DNA from: Sandaracinus amylolyticus
GTDB taxonomy: Bacteria; Myxococcota_A; Polyangia; Polyangiales; Sandaracinaceae
Direction of reading: 5' to 3'
Assembly (NCBI RefSeq): GCF_000737325.1
Contig: NZ_CP011125.1
Span: forward strand, 8,122,001-8,186,000
Length of the DNA stretch: 64,000 nucleotides
Of this stretch, positions 43,790 through 52,871 are shown piece after piece (positions within the stretch are counted from its first letter, which is position 1; each line of letters begins with the position of its first letter). A program made the translations under genes and the position numbers. The notes beneath the pieces are model-generated. The model saw nothing but the letters and a program-made list of their open reading frames with translations, did not search any database and had not been told where the DNA came from.

Positions 43790-45799
43790 TCAGAGCGGAG
43801 GCGGCGCGGATGCGCTCATCGGCGCGGGAAATCCGGTGAAGTCGACGTTCACGTCGTTCTCCTCGTAGCGCACGCCGTCGGTCACGCGCGCCACGTCGTA
43901 GCCCTCGACCTGAAGGCACGCGCCCACGCTGCACCCGCGGATCTCACCGCCGCGCAGATCGAGCGCGCCGTCGAACGCGACCATGACGCCGCACAGCGGC
44001 GCGCCCGCGATCCGCAGCGCTTCGCCGCGCACCGCGCCCCCGCCGAGCGCGACCACGCCGACCCCGCCGGGCTGGCCCGAGCACGTCGTCGCTGCGCACG
44101 CCCGCTCGCGCACGTCGCTCACCTCGACGTCGACGAGCTCGAGCCGCGAGCCCGCCTCGTAGCTGGCCGCCGCGCTCTCGCGCGTCCCCGCGAAGCGCGC
44201 GCGCCGCACGATCGCGTGCCCGCCGACGTCGACCTCGATCGCGCGCCCGAAGTCGAACGTGCTCGTCGCGTCGATCTCTTCGATGCGCGCGTCCTCGAGG
44301 GTCAGCATCGCGCCCTCGCCCATCACGTCGACGCCGAGGACGCGCGCGCCGCGGAGATCGAGGCGCGACACGGTCGCGGTCGAGCGGCTGACGAGGACGC
44401 CGAACCCGATGTCCTCCGCGCCCACGGCGACGTCGCGGATCGTGACGTCCTCCACGTCGCCGCTCGCGCTGGAGGCCTCGTGCTCGAGGATCGACAGGCC
44501 ATACACCGCGAGCCGCGCGAGGTACGCGCGCGCCAGCTCGAGACGGCCGCCGACCACGCCGATCCCGACCGCGAACCCAGCGTCGTCCGCGACGACGTCG
44601 TGCACGACGACGTCGCGCGCCGCAATCGTCGCGCCACGCGCGGCGAGCATCCCGGAGCGCCGCGCGCCCGTGACCCGCACGCGATCCGCGTCGAGACGCC
44701 CGTCGCGCACGAGCACGCCGTACCCGTTGCTCTGCGTGGGCTCGCTCGCGACTCCGTCGATCACCACGTCGCGCACCGTCGCGCTCCCGATCGACACGAT
44801 CAGCCCGGCCTCGCGCACGTCGCGCACGACCGCGCGCTCGATCATCAGCGTCGCGCCGTCGAACACGCCGATGCCGTTGCCGAACGCGCCGCTGCCGTTG
44901 CCACGCGTGCCGATCACCGCGACGTCGCGCGCGATCAGCGACCCGCCCTCGTGCACCACCGCGATCCCGCTGTCGCCGCCGTCCTCGACGATCACGCGCT
45001 CGATCGTGCCGGTGCTGCCCGCCTCGAGATCCACGCCGCGCCCGGCGCGCCCGTCGGCGTCGCTCGACGTGTGCGGCACGTGCAGCTCGCGCGCATCGAG
45101 CCGCGCACCGGCGCCGAGCACTGCGACGCTGACGCCCGCGCCCGAGACGCGCACCCCGCGCAGCGTGAGCGCGCCACGCACCGCGATCGCCATGAGATCC
45201 GCGCTCTGCACGGTGACGTCGCGCAGCGCGATCGCGCGCCCCTCGCGCACGCCGACCACCTGCGTCGCGCCGCCGCCCGCGACGTGCGTGAGCGTCACGC
45301 GCGCGCTGCACACGCCGCGGATCTCGACGTCGACCATCGGCGCGACCACGCCCGAGTAGGTGCCCGCCGCGATCGCGATCACGTCGCCGCTCGACGCGAC
45401 CGCGAGCGCATCGGCGATGGTCGCGAACGGTGCGTCGCGCGACCCGTCTCCCGGCGCGGTCGCGCTCGCGTCGACGTGGATCGCGTCGGCCGCGAGATCG
45501 TCGGGCCACGCGCCGCTCGGACACGGCGCGCCCACCGGCGTGCACTCGGTCGCGCCGGGCCAGCGCACCGTCGCGTCGGGACACGCATCGCTCGGCGGAT
45601 CACAGACGAGCGGCCCGCCCGGCTCGAGCGCGCGCTCGCTCCACCCCGCGGGACACGGAGTGAGCGAGGGCAGCGCGGGAGCCGCGGGGCCGCTCGTCGT
45701 GCCGCCGTCGGGTGGAGGCGTCGCGGCGTCGGGATCGCGCGACGACGCTTCGCACGCCGCGAGCGAGAGGAGCGCGAGCGCGAGTCCGAGGCGCGTCAT
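43790..45799 (-). CDS. lipoprotein with parallel beta-helix domain
   Basis: The product has 669 residues. The lipobox is SLAAC at residue 16, followed by a D/P/G-rich spacer and a Cys-containing linker (PCPAGWSERALEPGGPLVCDPP region, about residues 45-100). From residue 105 to the end it has beta-helix repeats beginning with the typical AIHVDASATAPGDGSRDAPFATIADAL entry segment (about residues 105-132), as in pectate-lyase-like and DUF1565-type proteins. No lyase active-site pattern is evident. It is a large surface lipoprotein, probably carbohydrate-binding or structural. It is upstream of, and on the same strand as, the coiled-coil lipoprotein gene. Confidence 0.8.
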   Translation of the reverse strand: MTRLGLALALLSLAACEASSRDPDAATPPPDGGTTSGPAAPALPSLTPCPAGWSERALEPGGPLVCDPPSDACPDATVRWPGATECTPVGAPCPSGAWPDDLAADAIHVDASATAPGDGSRDAPFATIADALAVASSGDVIAIAAGTYSGVVAPMVDVEIRGVCSARVTLTHVAGGGATQVVGVREGRAIALRDVTVQSADLMAIAVRGALTLRGVRVSGAGVSVAVLGAGARLDARELHVPHTSSDADGRAGRGVDLEAGSTGTIERVIVEDGGDSGIAVVHEGGSLIARDVAVIGTRGNGSGAFGNGIGVFDGATLMIERAVVRDVREAGLIVSIGSATVRDVVIDGVASEPTQSNGYGVLVRDGRLDADRVRVTGARRSGMLAARGATIAARDVVVHDVVADDAGFAVGIGVVGGRLELARAYLARLAVYGLSILEHEASSASGDVEDVTIRDVAVGAEDIGFGVLVSRSTATVSRLDLRGARVLGVDVMGEGAMLTLEDARIEEIDATSTFDFGRAIEVDVGGHAIVRRARFAGTRESAAASYEAGSRLELVDVEVSDVRERACAATTCSGQPGGVGVVALGGGAVRGEALRIAGAPLCGVMVAFDGALDLRGGEIRGCSVGACLQVEGYDVARVTDGVRYEENDVNVDFTGFPAPMSASAPPPL

Positions 45800-45818
45800 C
45801 CCCGCAGGATACGCCGCG

Positions 45819-46631
45819 TCACTGCAGGAATTCGAAGCACGACTCGTCGCACGACACCGCGCGCGTCGACGCGCACGAGTCGAACTGCTCGCGGCTCGCC
45901 ATCGAGGCCGCGTCGCAGAGATCGCGGCACGTCTGGAGCCCGCCGGGCGCGAAGCACTCGAAGAAGTTGTACGCGTCGCAGTGCTCGAGACACTCCGCGA
46001 GCGTCACGTCGGTGCAGTCGCCGGGGCACGCTTCGCCCGGCTCGCACACTCCGTCGCCGCACACCGGACCGATCGCGCAGTCGGGCGGACACGACGCCGC
46101 GCTCTCGCCCGCTTCGCACACGCCGTTGCCGCACCGCGGACCGACGCCGCAGTCCGCGGCGCACGCGCCCTCGCCGGGCTCGCAGAGACCGTCGCCGCAG
46201 ACCGGCGCGCTCGCGCAGTCGGACGCGCACGACGCCGCGCTCTCGCCCGGCTCGCACGATCCGTTGCCGCACTGCGGGCCGCCCGTGCAGTCCGACGCGC
46301 AGGAGCTCGCGGTCTCGCCGCTCTCACACGAGCCGTTGCCGCAGACGGGGCACGACTGGCACGCGCCGATCGCCTCGCCGACCGGGCGCGCGCAAAACTC
46401 GTTGGGACCGCAGTTCGAGTCGCTGGTGCACCCCGGCGTGCACGTCGCGACCCCCGAGTCGTCGCAGTACTGGCCCGCGTTGCACGTCGTGACGCCGCTG
46501 CAGTCGCTGCGTCCGTCGCGGCCCGGGCTGCCGCACATACCGGGTGGGGGAGACATCGAGTCGTTGCCGCAGGCCGAGATCGAGAGCGCGAGGAGCGCGA
46601 GGACCGACGAGACGACGAGCTTGCTACACAT
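45819..46631 (-). CDS. Cys-rich lipoprotein with CGNGxCExGE repeats
   Basis: The 270-residue protein has a lipobox SISAC near residue 21. Five tandem units of 17-22 residues follow, of the form C-G-(N/D)-G-x-C-E-x-G-E-(x)n-C-x-x-D-C (about residues 95-205), a calcium- and disulfide-rich repeat common in myxobacterial surface proteins. The C-terminal 60 residues have a different Cys spacing (ECLEHCDAYNFFECF, CRDLCD, CDESCFEF). A regulatory leader element precedes the gene. It lies 19 bp upstream of the beta-helix lipoprotein gene, so the two may be co-transcribed. Confidence 0.85.
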   Translation of the reverse strand: MCSKLVVSSVLALLALSISACGNDSMSPPPGMCGSPGRDGRSDCSGVTTCNAGQYCDDSGVATCTPGCTSDSNCGPNEFCARPVGEAIGACQSCPVCGNGSCESGETASSCASDCTGGPQCGNGSCEPGESAASCASDCASAPVCGDGLCEPGEGACAADCGVGPRCGNGVCEAGESAASCPPDCAIGPVCGDGVCEPGEACPGDCTDVTLAECLEHCDAYNFFECFAPGGLQTCRDLCDAASMASREQFDSCASTRAVSCDESCFEFLQ

Positions 46632-46760
46632 GTGAGAGGAACCTCCTTCGCCCCGAGGACGCGAAGGCGCTCCGCTCGTCGCAGATTTTCTTTTTTGCCG
46701 GTCCCGAACGGGCGCGCGAAGCGCGCGGACGGGAGGGAACGGCGGGCGAGCCGGTGTCTT
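46632..46760 (-). promoter_or_regulatory. structured 5' leader element, copy 2
   Basis: This is the second copy of the element before the coiled-coil lipoprotein gene. The 43-bp core is at 46712-46754, followed on the transcript by a CCCGTTCGGG hairpin, an A-rich tract, a GCGACGAGCG block and GTCCTCGGGGCGA. The ribosome-binding site AAGGAGGT (complement of 46641-46648) overlaps a stem formed by 46646-46651 and 46661-46666. The sequence between the shared blocks differs from copy 1 but the stem over the ribosome-binding site is kept. Confidence 0.6.
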
Positions 46761-47258
46761 TCAGCTCGTCTTCGCCAGGCGCTCGCGCGCCGCCGCGGCG
46801 AGCGCGGCGTGGCTCGCCTCGGCCGTGCTGAGCGCGAAGCGCTCGGCGGCGCGACCGATCAGCGGCAGCGACGCCTTCGTCTCGCCGTCGAACCGGATCT
46901 CGGCACCGCCCTCGACGTCGACGATCTCGAACGTGCCCGACGCACGCACGCGCTCGTGGAGCACGCCGGGCACCGTCTTCCACGTCCCGCGGTGCCGCGC
47001 GAAGTCGTACTCGGTGTGCTCGTCGAAGTGGAACCCGCCGGCCGGCACCAGCGCCTGCAGCGGCGCCGGCACCGCACCTCGCGCACGCACGCGCAGCACG
47101 CGCTTCAGGTGATCGCCGTCCCGTCGGAGCTCGACGACGCTGCGCTCGTACTGGATGCGCTCGAACGCCTCGCGGTTGAAGTCGTCGTCGACGAGGTAGA
47201 GCGCCTCGACCTGCTCGCGCGTCGCGCCCTCGAACCGATGTCGGATCCGGATCTGCAT
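46761..47258 (-). CDS. DUF2505-family protein
   Basis: The product has 165 residues with no signal peptide. It begins with the family-like MQIRIRHRFEGATREQVEALYLVDDDF and contains a START/SRPBCC-like beta-rich core (HTEYDFARHRGTWKTVPG, GTFEIVDVEGGAEIRFDGETKA regions), ending in a long amphipathic helix. Proteins of DUF2505 are thought to adopt a lipid-binding SRPBCC-type fold; the biological role is unknown. It sits 13 bp after the beta-helix/MYXO-CTERM gene on the same strand. Confidence 0.8.
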   Translation of the reverse strand: MQIRIRHRFEGATREQVEALYLVDDDFNREAFERIQYERSVVELRRDGDHLKRVLRVRARGAVPAPLQALVPAGGFHFDEHTEYDFARHRGTWKTVPGVLHERVRASGTFEIVDVEGGAEIRFDGETKASLPLIGRAAERFALSTAEASHAALAAAARERLAKTS

Positions 47259-47271
47259 CTCTCCGGACGAG

Positions 47272-49113
47272 TCATAGACGCCTCCGAGCCGCGCGTCGCG
47301 CCCAGAGCCATCCGGCGAGCACGACGACGATCCACCCGGCGCGCGCGCCCGACGTCGCGCCGACCGCGCGACATCCGCAGCCGCCCTCGACGCGCCCGGT
47401 CACGACGCACGCGCCGTCCTCGCACGCGCCGTCGCAGGCGTTCCCGCATGCGCCGCAGTTCGCGCGATCGCGCGTGGTGTCGACGCACGCGCGATCACAC
47501 GCGACGAGCGATCCACCGCACTCGCTCGCGCACGCGCCCGCCGCGCACACCTCGTCGGCCTCGCACGCGACGTCGCACCCGCCGCAGTGATCGGGGCTCG
47601 AGCGCGTGTCCACACACGCGCCGCCGCACGCGCTCGCGCCGTCGTCGCACTCGCACGTGCCCGCGCTGCTGCACGCCTCGCGCGGCCCGCAGCGCCCGCA
47701 CGTCCCGCCGCAGCCGTCGGTCCCGCACTCGCGCGCGCCGCACGAGGGCACGCACGCGCTGCCGGCGTCGGGCATCGACATCGTCCCCGCGTCGGGCGTC
47801 ATCACGGGCGGCCCGGCGCCGTGCTCGAACGCGCCGATGTCGAGATCGCCCACGTCGGGCCGCGACACCTCCGCGCCCGGCGCGACGTGCGCGCGCATCC
47901 CCGGGTGATGCGTGGGCACCGCGAGCGGCCCCGGGAACGCGAAGCCCGCCGGGCTCGTAGGCGCGCGGATCGCTGCATCGATCAGCGCGCTTCCTTCGCG
48001 CGGCCGGAGGTCGTTCTCCGCGAGCGACTCGAGCCCGGGATCGCTCCCGCGGAGCGTGCCCGTCCAGCTCGTCGGCACGAACCCGAGCCCGTCCATGACC
48101 CAGTTGTTCGAGCCGTGCAGCTGCGCCGTGCCCGAGAGCCACTCCGCTTCGACGTCACGCACCACGCGCGCGGTGCTCGCGCCGCGCGACACGATCAGGT
48201 TGCCGTGCGCCTCGAGCGAGTCGAGGCCGGTGAAGACGCGGAACACGCCGCTCGAGTCGCTCGCGAGCACCATCGTGTTGTTCACGAAGCGATAGCGCCC
48301 CCACGTCTGTCCGGTGCCATCGCCGCCGATGCGCGTGATCCATCCGCCGGAGTGACCGCCGCCCTTCACGAGCACGTTCCCGACGACGTCGCTGTTCTCG
48401 ATCGCGTCGTCCTCGTCGACACCCGCGTCGTCGGGGTCCGGACCGATCAATTCGAGCTCGTGATAGAGCGCGCCCTCGATCCAGTTGAAGTGGATCTCGT
48501 TGCGCTCCGATCGGCTCTTCACGTTGTTCCCGCCGCGCCCGTCGTGGACGTAACAGAAGCGCATCCGGAACACCGACCCCGGGTGCTGCGTGGTGTCGCT
48601 CGACACGTAGATCTGGTGGTGCTGCGTGCCCTCGCCGCTCCGATAGACCTCGACGAATTCGAGCGTCAGGTCGCCGCCTCCGCCGCCGCCGCCCTCGATG
48701 CCGTGGTTCACGCAGTCGTGGATGCGCAGGTTGCGCAGCGTGAGATCGTGCGCGTGCACGAACACGCAGCGGCGCGTGCCGCCGCGGATCTCGAAGCCCT
48801 CGACGAGATAATGATCGGCGGCGAGCTCGAGCGTGTTGTCGCCGCCTTCGAGCACCGGCAGCTCGCCGGACGACGCCGGGATCCCGCGCAGCACGATCGG
48901 CGCACCGTCGGCGCCGGGCGTCTCGAACGACGCGGGCTCGTAGATCGCGCCACCATCGACCTCGACGACGTCGCCCGGCGCGAGCGCGGGCAGCTCGGAG
49001 AGCTGCCGGTACGAGCGCGAAGGCCCGACGCGATAGGTGTCGGCGCGCGCGGGTGAGCTCGCGACCGCGTGCGACGCGAGCGCGAGCACGACGACGATCG
49101 AACGGACGTGCAT
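47272..49113 (-). CDS. right-handed beta-helix protein with Cys-rich stalk and MYXO-CTERM-like anchor
   Basis: The product has 613 residues from ATG 49113; a signal peptide ends at PARA near residue 25. Residues 25-400 form a beta-helix resembling chondroitinase-B/polysaccharide-lyase-6-like surface proteins (TYRVGPSRSYRQLSELP entry, FVHAHDLTLRNLRIHDC, GGNNVKSRSERNEIHFNWIEG). The last motif resembles the Asn/Lys/Arg catalytic cluster of such lyases, so enzymatic activity is possible. Cys-rich repeats follow (about residues 450-575; CGTDGCGGTCGRCG, CGGSLVACDRACVD), then GGCGCRAV, one span and an ARRAARRRL tail, the MYXO-CTERM pattern. It is a predicted surface glycan-binding or glycan-degrading protein. 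Confidence 0.85.
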   Translation of the reverse strand: MHVRSIVVVLALASHAVASSPARADTYRVGPSRSYRQLSELPALAPGDVVEVDGGAIYEPASFETPGADGAPIVLRGIPASSGELPVLEGGDNTLELAADHYLVEGFEIRGGTRRCVFVHAHDLTLRNLRIHDCVNHGIEGGGGGGGDLTLEFVEVYRSGEGTQHHQIYVSSDTTQHPGSVFRMRFCYVHDGRGGNNVKSRSERNEIHFNWIEGALYHELELIGPDPDDAGVDEDDAIENSDVVGNVLVKGGGHSGGWITRIGGDGTGQTWGRYRFVNNTMVLASDSSGVFRVFTGLDSLEAHGNLIVSRGASTARVVRDVEAEWLSGTAQLHGSNNWVMDGLGFVPTSWTGTLRGSDPGLESLAENDLRPREGSALIDAAIRAPTSPAGFAFPGPLAVPTHHPGMRAHVAPGAEVSRPDVGDLDIGAFEHGAGPPVMTPDAGTMSMPDAGSACVPSCGARECGTDGCGGTCGRCGPREACSSAGTCECDDGASACGGACVDTRSSPDHCGGCDVACEADEVCAAGACASECGGSLVACDRACVDTTRDRANCGACGNACDGACEDGACVVTGRVEGGCGCRAVGATSGARAGWIVVVLAGWLWARRAARRRL

Positions 49114-49279
49114 GCGACGCGCGCTCAGCACGCGATGTGCCGCGCGCATCTACGCGCCGCGCCGCGCCCGGCGCGACGTCGCGTGGCCGGGTCGAGCCGA
49201 CATGGCGGTCGGAACCGAGCGCCGCGCAGTCCTCGCGCCTGGACGCTCCCGAGCGCGCCTGCTAGCTCCGCAGACAACC

Positions 49280-49294
49280 GAGAACAACTCTCAT
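49280..49294. promoter_or_regulatory. weak Fur-like box
   Basis: CGAGAACAACTCTCA fits the 7-1-7 Fur pattern TGATAAT-N-ATTATCA at 9 of 14 positions and is a partial dyad. It lies 39 bp before the start of the small iron-cluster membrane-protein genes. It is weaker than the two boxes at 52.7-52.9 kb and is listed because of that context. Confidence 0.4.
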
Positions 49295-49332
49295 CCTCGC
49301 GCCGAACCTGCTGTTCTCGAAGGGAAAACACG

Positions 49333-49638
49333 ATGTCCGAGCTCGCCGGCGCCGCCCTCGCGTGGCTCTCCTACACCGCCCTCCACGCCGGGACGACCGA
49401 GCCACGGCGCCGCACCGCGATGCGGATCACGAGCGCCGCGCTGGTCGTCGCAGCCGCGCGCGTCGCGTCGCCCGACGATCTCGCCGAAGGCGCGCTGATC
49501 GCGACGCTCGCGTGGACGGTCGCCGCGAGCGTCGTGCCGATCGCGTCGCGCATCGCGCCTCGCTCGCGCGTGCTCTCGAGCGTGGTCGCGGTCGTCGTCG
49601 CGCTCGGCGCGATCATCGCGGAGCGCTTCGATGCGTGA
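49333..49638 (+). CDS. small membrane protein, DUF3325-like
   Basis: The 101-residue protein starts at ATG 49333 (AAGGGAAAA upstream); upstream frame is Arg-rich and rejected. It has three hydrophobic segments (residues about 5-17, 33-65 and 80-95) and an early LHAGTTEP-like loop. Size and topology, together with overlap with a second small membrane gene and convergence on a PepSY membrane protein, match the DUF3325/DUF3649/PepSY clusters seen beside iron-siderophore receptors. The family call rests mainly on this context. Iron-regulated inner-membrane helper function is inferred. Confidence 0.6.
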   Translation: MSELAGAALAWLSYTALHAGTTEPRRRTAMRITSAALVVAAARVASPDDLAEGALIATLAWTVAASVVPIASRIAPRSRVLSSVVAVVVALGAIIAERFDA

Positions 49639-49894
49639 GCGGGTCCTCGCCTCGCTCCGCGCGCTGCTCGCGGTGATCGGCCCGCTGCCCGCCGCGGTGC
49701 TCGCGGGCATCGTGCTCGCGCTGTTCGTGCCGGCGCCGGAGGACGTGCGCCTCGCGATCGGCTTCGGCGCGACGGTCCCGCTCTGGGTCACCGGCGCGTC
49801 GCTCGTCTTCCTCGACGCGCGCGTGTGGCGCGCCGCGCTCGCGCTCGCCGTCTCGACCGCCGCGCTCGCGCTCGCGGTCGCAGCACGCGGCTGA
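49631..49894 (+). CDS. small membrane protein, DUF3649-like
   Basis: The 87-residue protein has three hydrophobic helices (about residues 8-33, 40-57 and 64-85) separated by short loops. The ATG overlaps the previous gene by 8 bp, so translation is coupled. The pattern VLALFVPAPEDVRLAIGFGATVPLW resembles the short iron-cluster membrane proteins that accompany PepSY proteins. Nothing catalytic is visible. It converges with the PepSY gene, 8 bp apart. Confidence 0.6.
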   Translation: MRERVLASLRALLAVIGPLPAAVLAGIVLALFVPAPEDVRLAIGFGATVPLWVTGASLVFLDARVWRAALALAVSTAALALAVAARG

Positions 49895-49902
49895 GCGCGC
49901 GC

Positions 49903-51423
49903 CTACCGCGCGCGGCGCGCGCCGCGTCGCACCAGCGCCGCGCACCCGAGCAACAACGCGCCGCACGCCGCGAGCCCGACGTCGACCGCCGCGACCACCG
50001 ACGTCGGTGCCGCGAGCAGATGCAGCGGCGTGACCGCGATGCTCACGATCGGCACGAGCAGGAACGTCGCGCCCGCCGCGACCAACGTCGCGATCGCGCA
50101 CCGCGCCTCGTCGCGCGCGACGAACGCGGCGATCGTCACGGCGATCCACACCAGCACGAACGCCGCGACCTCGCCCTCGACGTGCCACGCGAGCGACATC
50201 GGCAGCACGCGGCTCGCGAGGAACATCGCCGCGACCGCGTTCGCGATCCCGAGCCCCACGCCGAGCGTGAGCCGCGCGAGCACGCGATTGCCGCGATGCT
50301 CTCGCTTGCGATCGCGACGCGCGAGCCAGATCCAGTTCCCGCTCAGCAGCGTCGCGCAGCCCGCGATCCCGAGCAGCGCGTAGAGCAGCCTCGTGACCGC
50401 GCCGCCGGCGTACGCGTAGTGCAGCCCGTACACCCAGCGCATCAGCACGTGCGTCGCGCGCGCGCGATCGAGCACCGAGACGCGGAGCACCTCGCCGTCG
50501 CTCGCCCGCACGCGCACGCGCGCTTGGCCGAAGAGCACGCCGTGCACCGGCCCCCTGACCTCGATCGACGAGCTCGCGTCGCCGGGGCTCACGATGCGCA
50601 CCGACTCCGCTTCCATCTCCGGCAGCGCGGCGCGCGCGCGCGCGACGAGCTCGTCGATCGGCAGCCGTGGCCCCGCGACGTCGCTCGGCGGCGGCGCACG
50701 ATCGATGTCGAAGAACGTGTAGAGCGCCGCGTTCGGATCGTTCGCGAACACCGGCCCTTGCCACGCGCGCGCGAGCGGGGCCGCGAAGCAGATGATCGTG
50801 CCGGTGAGCGCGACCATCGTCTGGAACGGCAGCCCCATCACGCCGAGCACCTTGTGCAGATCCGAGAACAGCACCCGCACGCCGTGCGCGTCGTCGCGAT
50901 AACGATGCAGCTGCCGCGCGAGGTCCTTCAGGTGGATCAGCACGCCGCTCACGATCGCGAGCAGCAGCACGAGCCCGAGCAGCCCCGCGACGTACATGCC
51001 CCACGCGACGTCGGGGTGATAGAGGAAGTGGAAGTAGAAGAGGAACGTCGCGACGTTCGATCGCTCGTCGAGCACCTCACCGCTCCGCACGTCGCCGATC
51101 ACGATGCGACGCTGCTGCGCCTCCGCGCCTCTCAGGTCGATCGTGATCGGCGCGCACGCTCCCTCGTGCAGCGTGACGAACGCGTTGCGCGCCGCGAAGG
51201 GCGCGTCCTCGAGCGCGCGCGCGACGAGCGGCTCGAGCGACGCGTCGCGACACGTCGTGCCCGGCGCGTGATGCGCGCGCGTCTCCTGCCAGAGCGCGAT
51301 CTCTTCGTGGAAGAGCGCGAACACGCCCGCGAAGAACATCGCGCTCAGCACGATCGCCGCGATCGCGCCCGACCACGCGTGCACGTCCCAGTACGTCTGG
51401 AACGCGTGACGAGGGAGCTTCAC
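49903..51423 (-). CDS. PepSY-associated membrane protein (PiuB-type)
   Basis: The 506-residue inner-membrane protein has the PepSY_TM architecture: a first span with WDVHAWSGAIAAIVLSAMFFAGVFALFHEEI (residues about 12-42), a periplasmic loop, a helix pair with FYFHFLYHP and GVLIHLKDL, a span with LHKVLGVMGLPFQTMVALTG (residues about 205-230), then a cluster of hydrophobic helices to the end. Conserved His residues in these spans suggest haem or metal handling. Family members act in siderophore or haem iron release at the inner membrane. It is 10 bp downstream of the Fur-controlled lipoprotein gene, so it is probably the second gene of that operon. Confidence 0.88.
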   Translation of the reverse strand: MKLPRHAFQTYWDVHAWSGAIAAIVLSAMFFAGVFALFHEEIALWQETRAHHAPGTTCRDASLEPLVARALEDAPFAARNAFVTLHEGACAPITIDLRGAEAQQRRIVIGDVRSGEVLDERSNVATFLFYFHFLYHPDVAWGMYVAGLLGLVLLLAIVSGVLIHLKDLARQLHRYRDDAHGVRVLFSDLHKVLGVMGLPFQTMVALTGTIICFAAPLARAWQGPVFANDPNAALYTFFDIDRAPPPSDVAGPRLPIDELVARARAALPEMEAESVRIVSPGDASSSIEVRGPVHGVLFGQARVRVRASDGEVLRVSVLDRARATHVLMRWVYGLHYAYAGGAVTRLLYALLGIAGCATLLSGNWIWLARRDRKREHRGNRVLARLTLGVGLGIANAVAAMFLASRVLPMSLAWHVEGEVAAFVLVWIAVTIAAFVARDEARCAIATLVAAGATFLLVPIVSIAVTPLHLLAAPTSVVAAVDVGLAACGALLLGCAALVRRGARRAR

Positions 51424-51433
51424 TGCGCGTGCC

Positions 51434-52705
51434 TCAGCGCGCGCGGGCGACGTCGAGCGCGAAGCCCGGGAACGTGATGCCCGGCGCCGGCGTCCCGCTG
51501 CTCAGATCGAGGAGCGTCGTCTCCGAGTAGTCCGCCTCGGTCTGCGACACGAAGAAGCGCGTGCCGTCGACCACGGTGAACCCGCTGTACGCGCCCGGCT
51601 CGCCCGCGATGCGCACGAGGTCGCCGACCGTCGCGAGATCGAGGCTCACCCAGCGCCAGCCCGCCGCGTACCACTCGTTGTAGGTCGAGCCCGGCGTGCT
51701 CGGCGCGACGGTCGTGTCGACGACCTGCGCCCACGCGCGACCGTCGCCCGTCACCGCGATCACGGTGCCGATCTCGTCCTCGCCCAGCGCGCTCGAGATC
51801 GTCCCGGCGTAGCTGGCGTCGAACACGTTCTGGCCCGGGAGCACGCGCAGCATGCAGTCCTGCTGGCCGCCGTCGTCGGGATAGACCGCGTGGCCGAAGC
51901 CGTTGATCACGCCGCTGAAGAAGTAGAGCGAGTCACCGACCACGCCGGTCTTGTTGAGATCGCGGCAGCGCGAGTCGTTCGTGACGGTGAAGGCGTTCGT
52001 CGTCGTGTCGATGCGCACGAGCGCGCTGCCCGCGTCGACGCGGTCGTACTCCAGCGTGGTCCAGCCCACCGCGAAGTACGCCTCGCCGGGCCGGCTCGCC
52101 CACGCGCTGAACCCGGTCACGCGTCCGTCGCGGATCAGCTCCGCGGGCAGCTCGATCACCTCGTCGACCTCCATCGAGGTCGGGTTCCACACGATGATCT
52201 GCGCCTGCCCGGCGTCCTTGTAGTAAGCGCGCGTCGGGCTGACGAAGAGCACGGCCTGCGCGCCCATCGACGTCACGCCGAAGGGCTGGAACGAGAGGCG
52301 CGCGCCCTCTTCGAACGTGCCGTCGTCGTTCAGCGTGTAGCGCGTGACGCTGGTGTCCTCGCCATCGCCGATCGCGAAGAAGCCGATGCCGGGCTCGGCG
52401 TACAGACGCGCGCGACCGGGCAGCTCGATCGACGACGAGTAGTCGATGTCCGCGACCTCCGCGAGCGAGCTCACCGCGGTGAAGTAGTTCGTGCGGCCCT
52501 CGGTGCTCTGCACGGCCGAGTGGAGGACGAAGAGCGGATCTTCGACGGGCTCGGAGGCGTCGGCGAGCGCCGCGTCGATGGCGCCCGCGTCGGGCTGCGT
52601 GCCCGCGTCGGTGTCGTCGGCTGGGGAGTCGTCGTCACCGCACGCGACGAGCGTGAGCGCGAGGAGCGAGGCGAGGAAGGTTCGGAGCGAAGCGGGATAC
52701 GGCAT
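51434..52705 (-). CDS. iron-cluster lipoprotein with beta-propeller-like repeats
   Basis: The product has 423 residues. The lipobox is LTLVAC near residue 21, with a D/A/G spacer. The mature part has repeating beta-strand blocks (GIGFFAIGDGEDTSVTRYTL, EVDEVIELPAELIRDGRVTGFSAW, VYPDDGGQQDCMLRVLPG), consistent with a propeller. It is paralogous to the divergent gene at 52914: both share the x-x-GDGE-x-x-x-(V/L)TRY, DxxGTFxE(G/S)xRxSF and PD/RVPxx blocks at corresponding positions. A Fur-like box overlaps the promoter area. It recalls lipoproteins encoded in myxochelin-type iron regulons; a role in ferric-siderophore handling at the cell surface is inferred. Confidence 0.8.
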   Translation of the reverse strand: MPYPASLRTFLASLLALTLVACGDDDSPADDTDAGTQPDAGAIDAALADASEPVEDPLFVLHSAVQSTEGRTNYFTAVSSLAEVADIDYSSSIELPGRARLYAEPGIGFFAIGDGEDTSVTRYTLNDDGTFEEGARLSFQPFGVTSMGAQAVLFVSPTRAYYKDAGQAQIIVWNPTSMEVDEVIELPAELIRDGRVTGFSAWASRPGEAYFAVGWTTLEYDRVDAGSALVRIDTTTNAFTVTNDSRCRDLNKTGVVGDSLYFFSGVINGFGHAVYPDDGGQQDCMLRVLPGQNVFDASYAGTISSALGEDEIGTVIAVTGDGRAWAQVVDTTVAPSTPGSTYNEWYAAGWRWVSLDLATVGDLVRIAGEPGAYSGFTVVDGTRFFVSQTEADYSETTLLDLSSGTPAPGITFPGFALDVARAR

Positions 52706-52721
52706 GAGATCCTCTCAGGGG

Positions 52722-52741
52722 TGAGAGTCACTATCATTCTC
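52722..52741. promoter_or_regulatory. Fur-like box before the lipoprotein-PepSY operon
   Basis: TGAGAGTCACTATCA (52722-52736) matches the 7-1-7 Fur consensus at 11-12 of 14 positions. Read on the other strand, the overlapping 19-mer ending at 52741 (GAGAATGATAGTGACTCTC) matches the classic Fur box at 14 of 19. It sits 17 bp before the start codon at 52705. Confidence 0.7.
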
Positions 52742-52871
52742 GTGGCATTGTTCAAGGACCAGGATGGTGTTGCATCCTCGTTTGCGGCCTCGCGGGGCCC
52801 GAGAGCTCAACCTGGGTCGGTTCGGCTCACGAAATCATTCGAAAATCCGGCGCAAGCGCCGATAACGACTT

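Noticed and set aside
43681-43790. T-runs in the leader elements read as + strand terminators
   Set aside because: No + strand gene ends upstream of them, and the shared arrangement makes sense only as - strand leaders.
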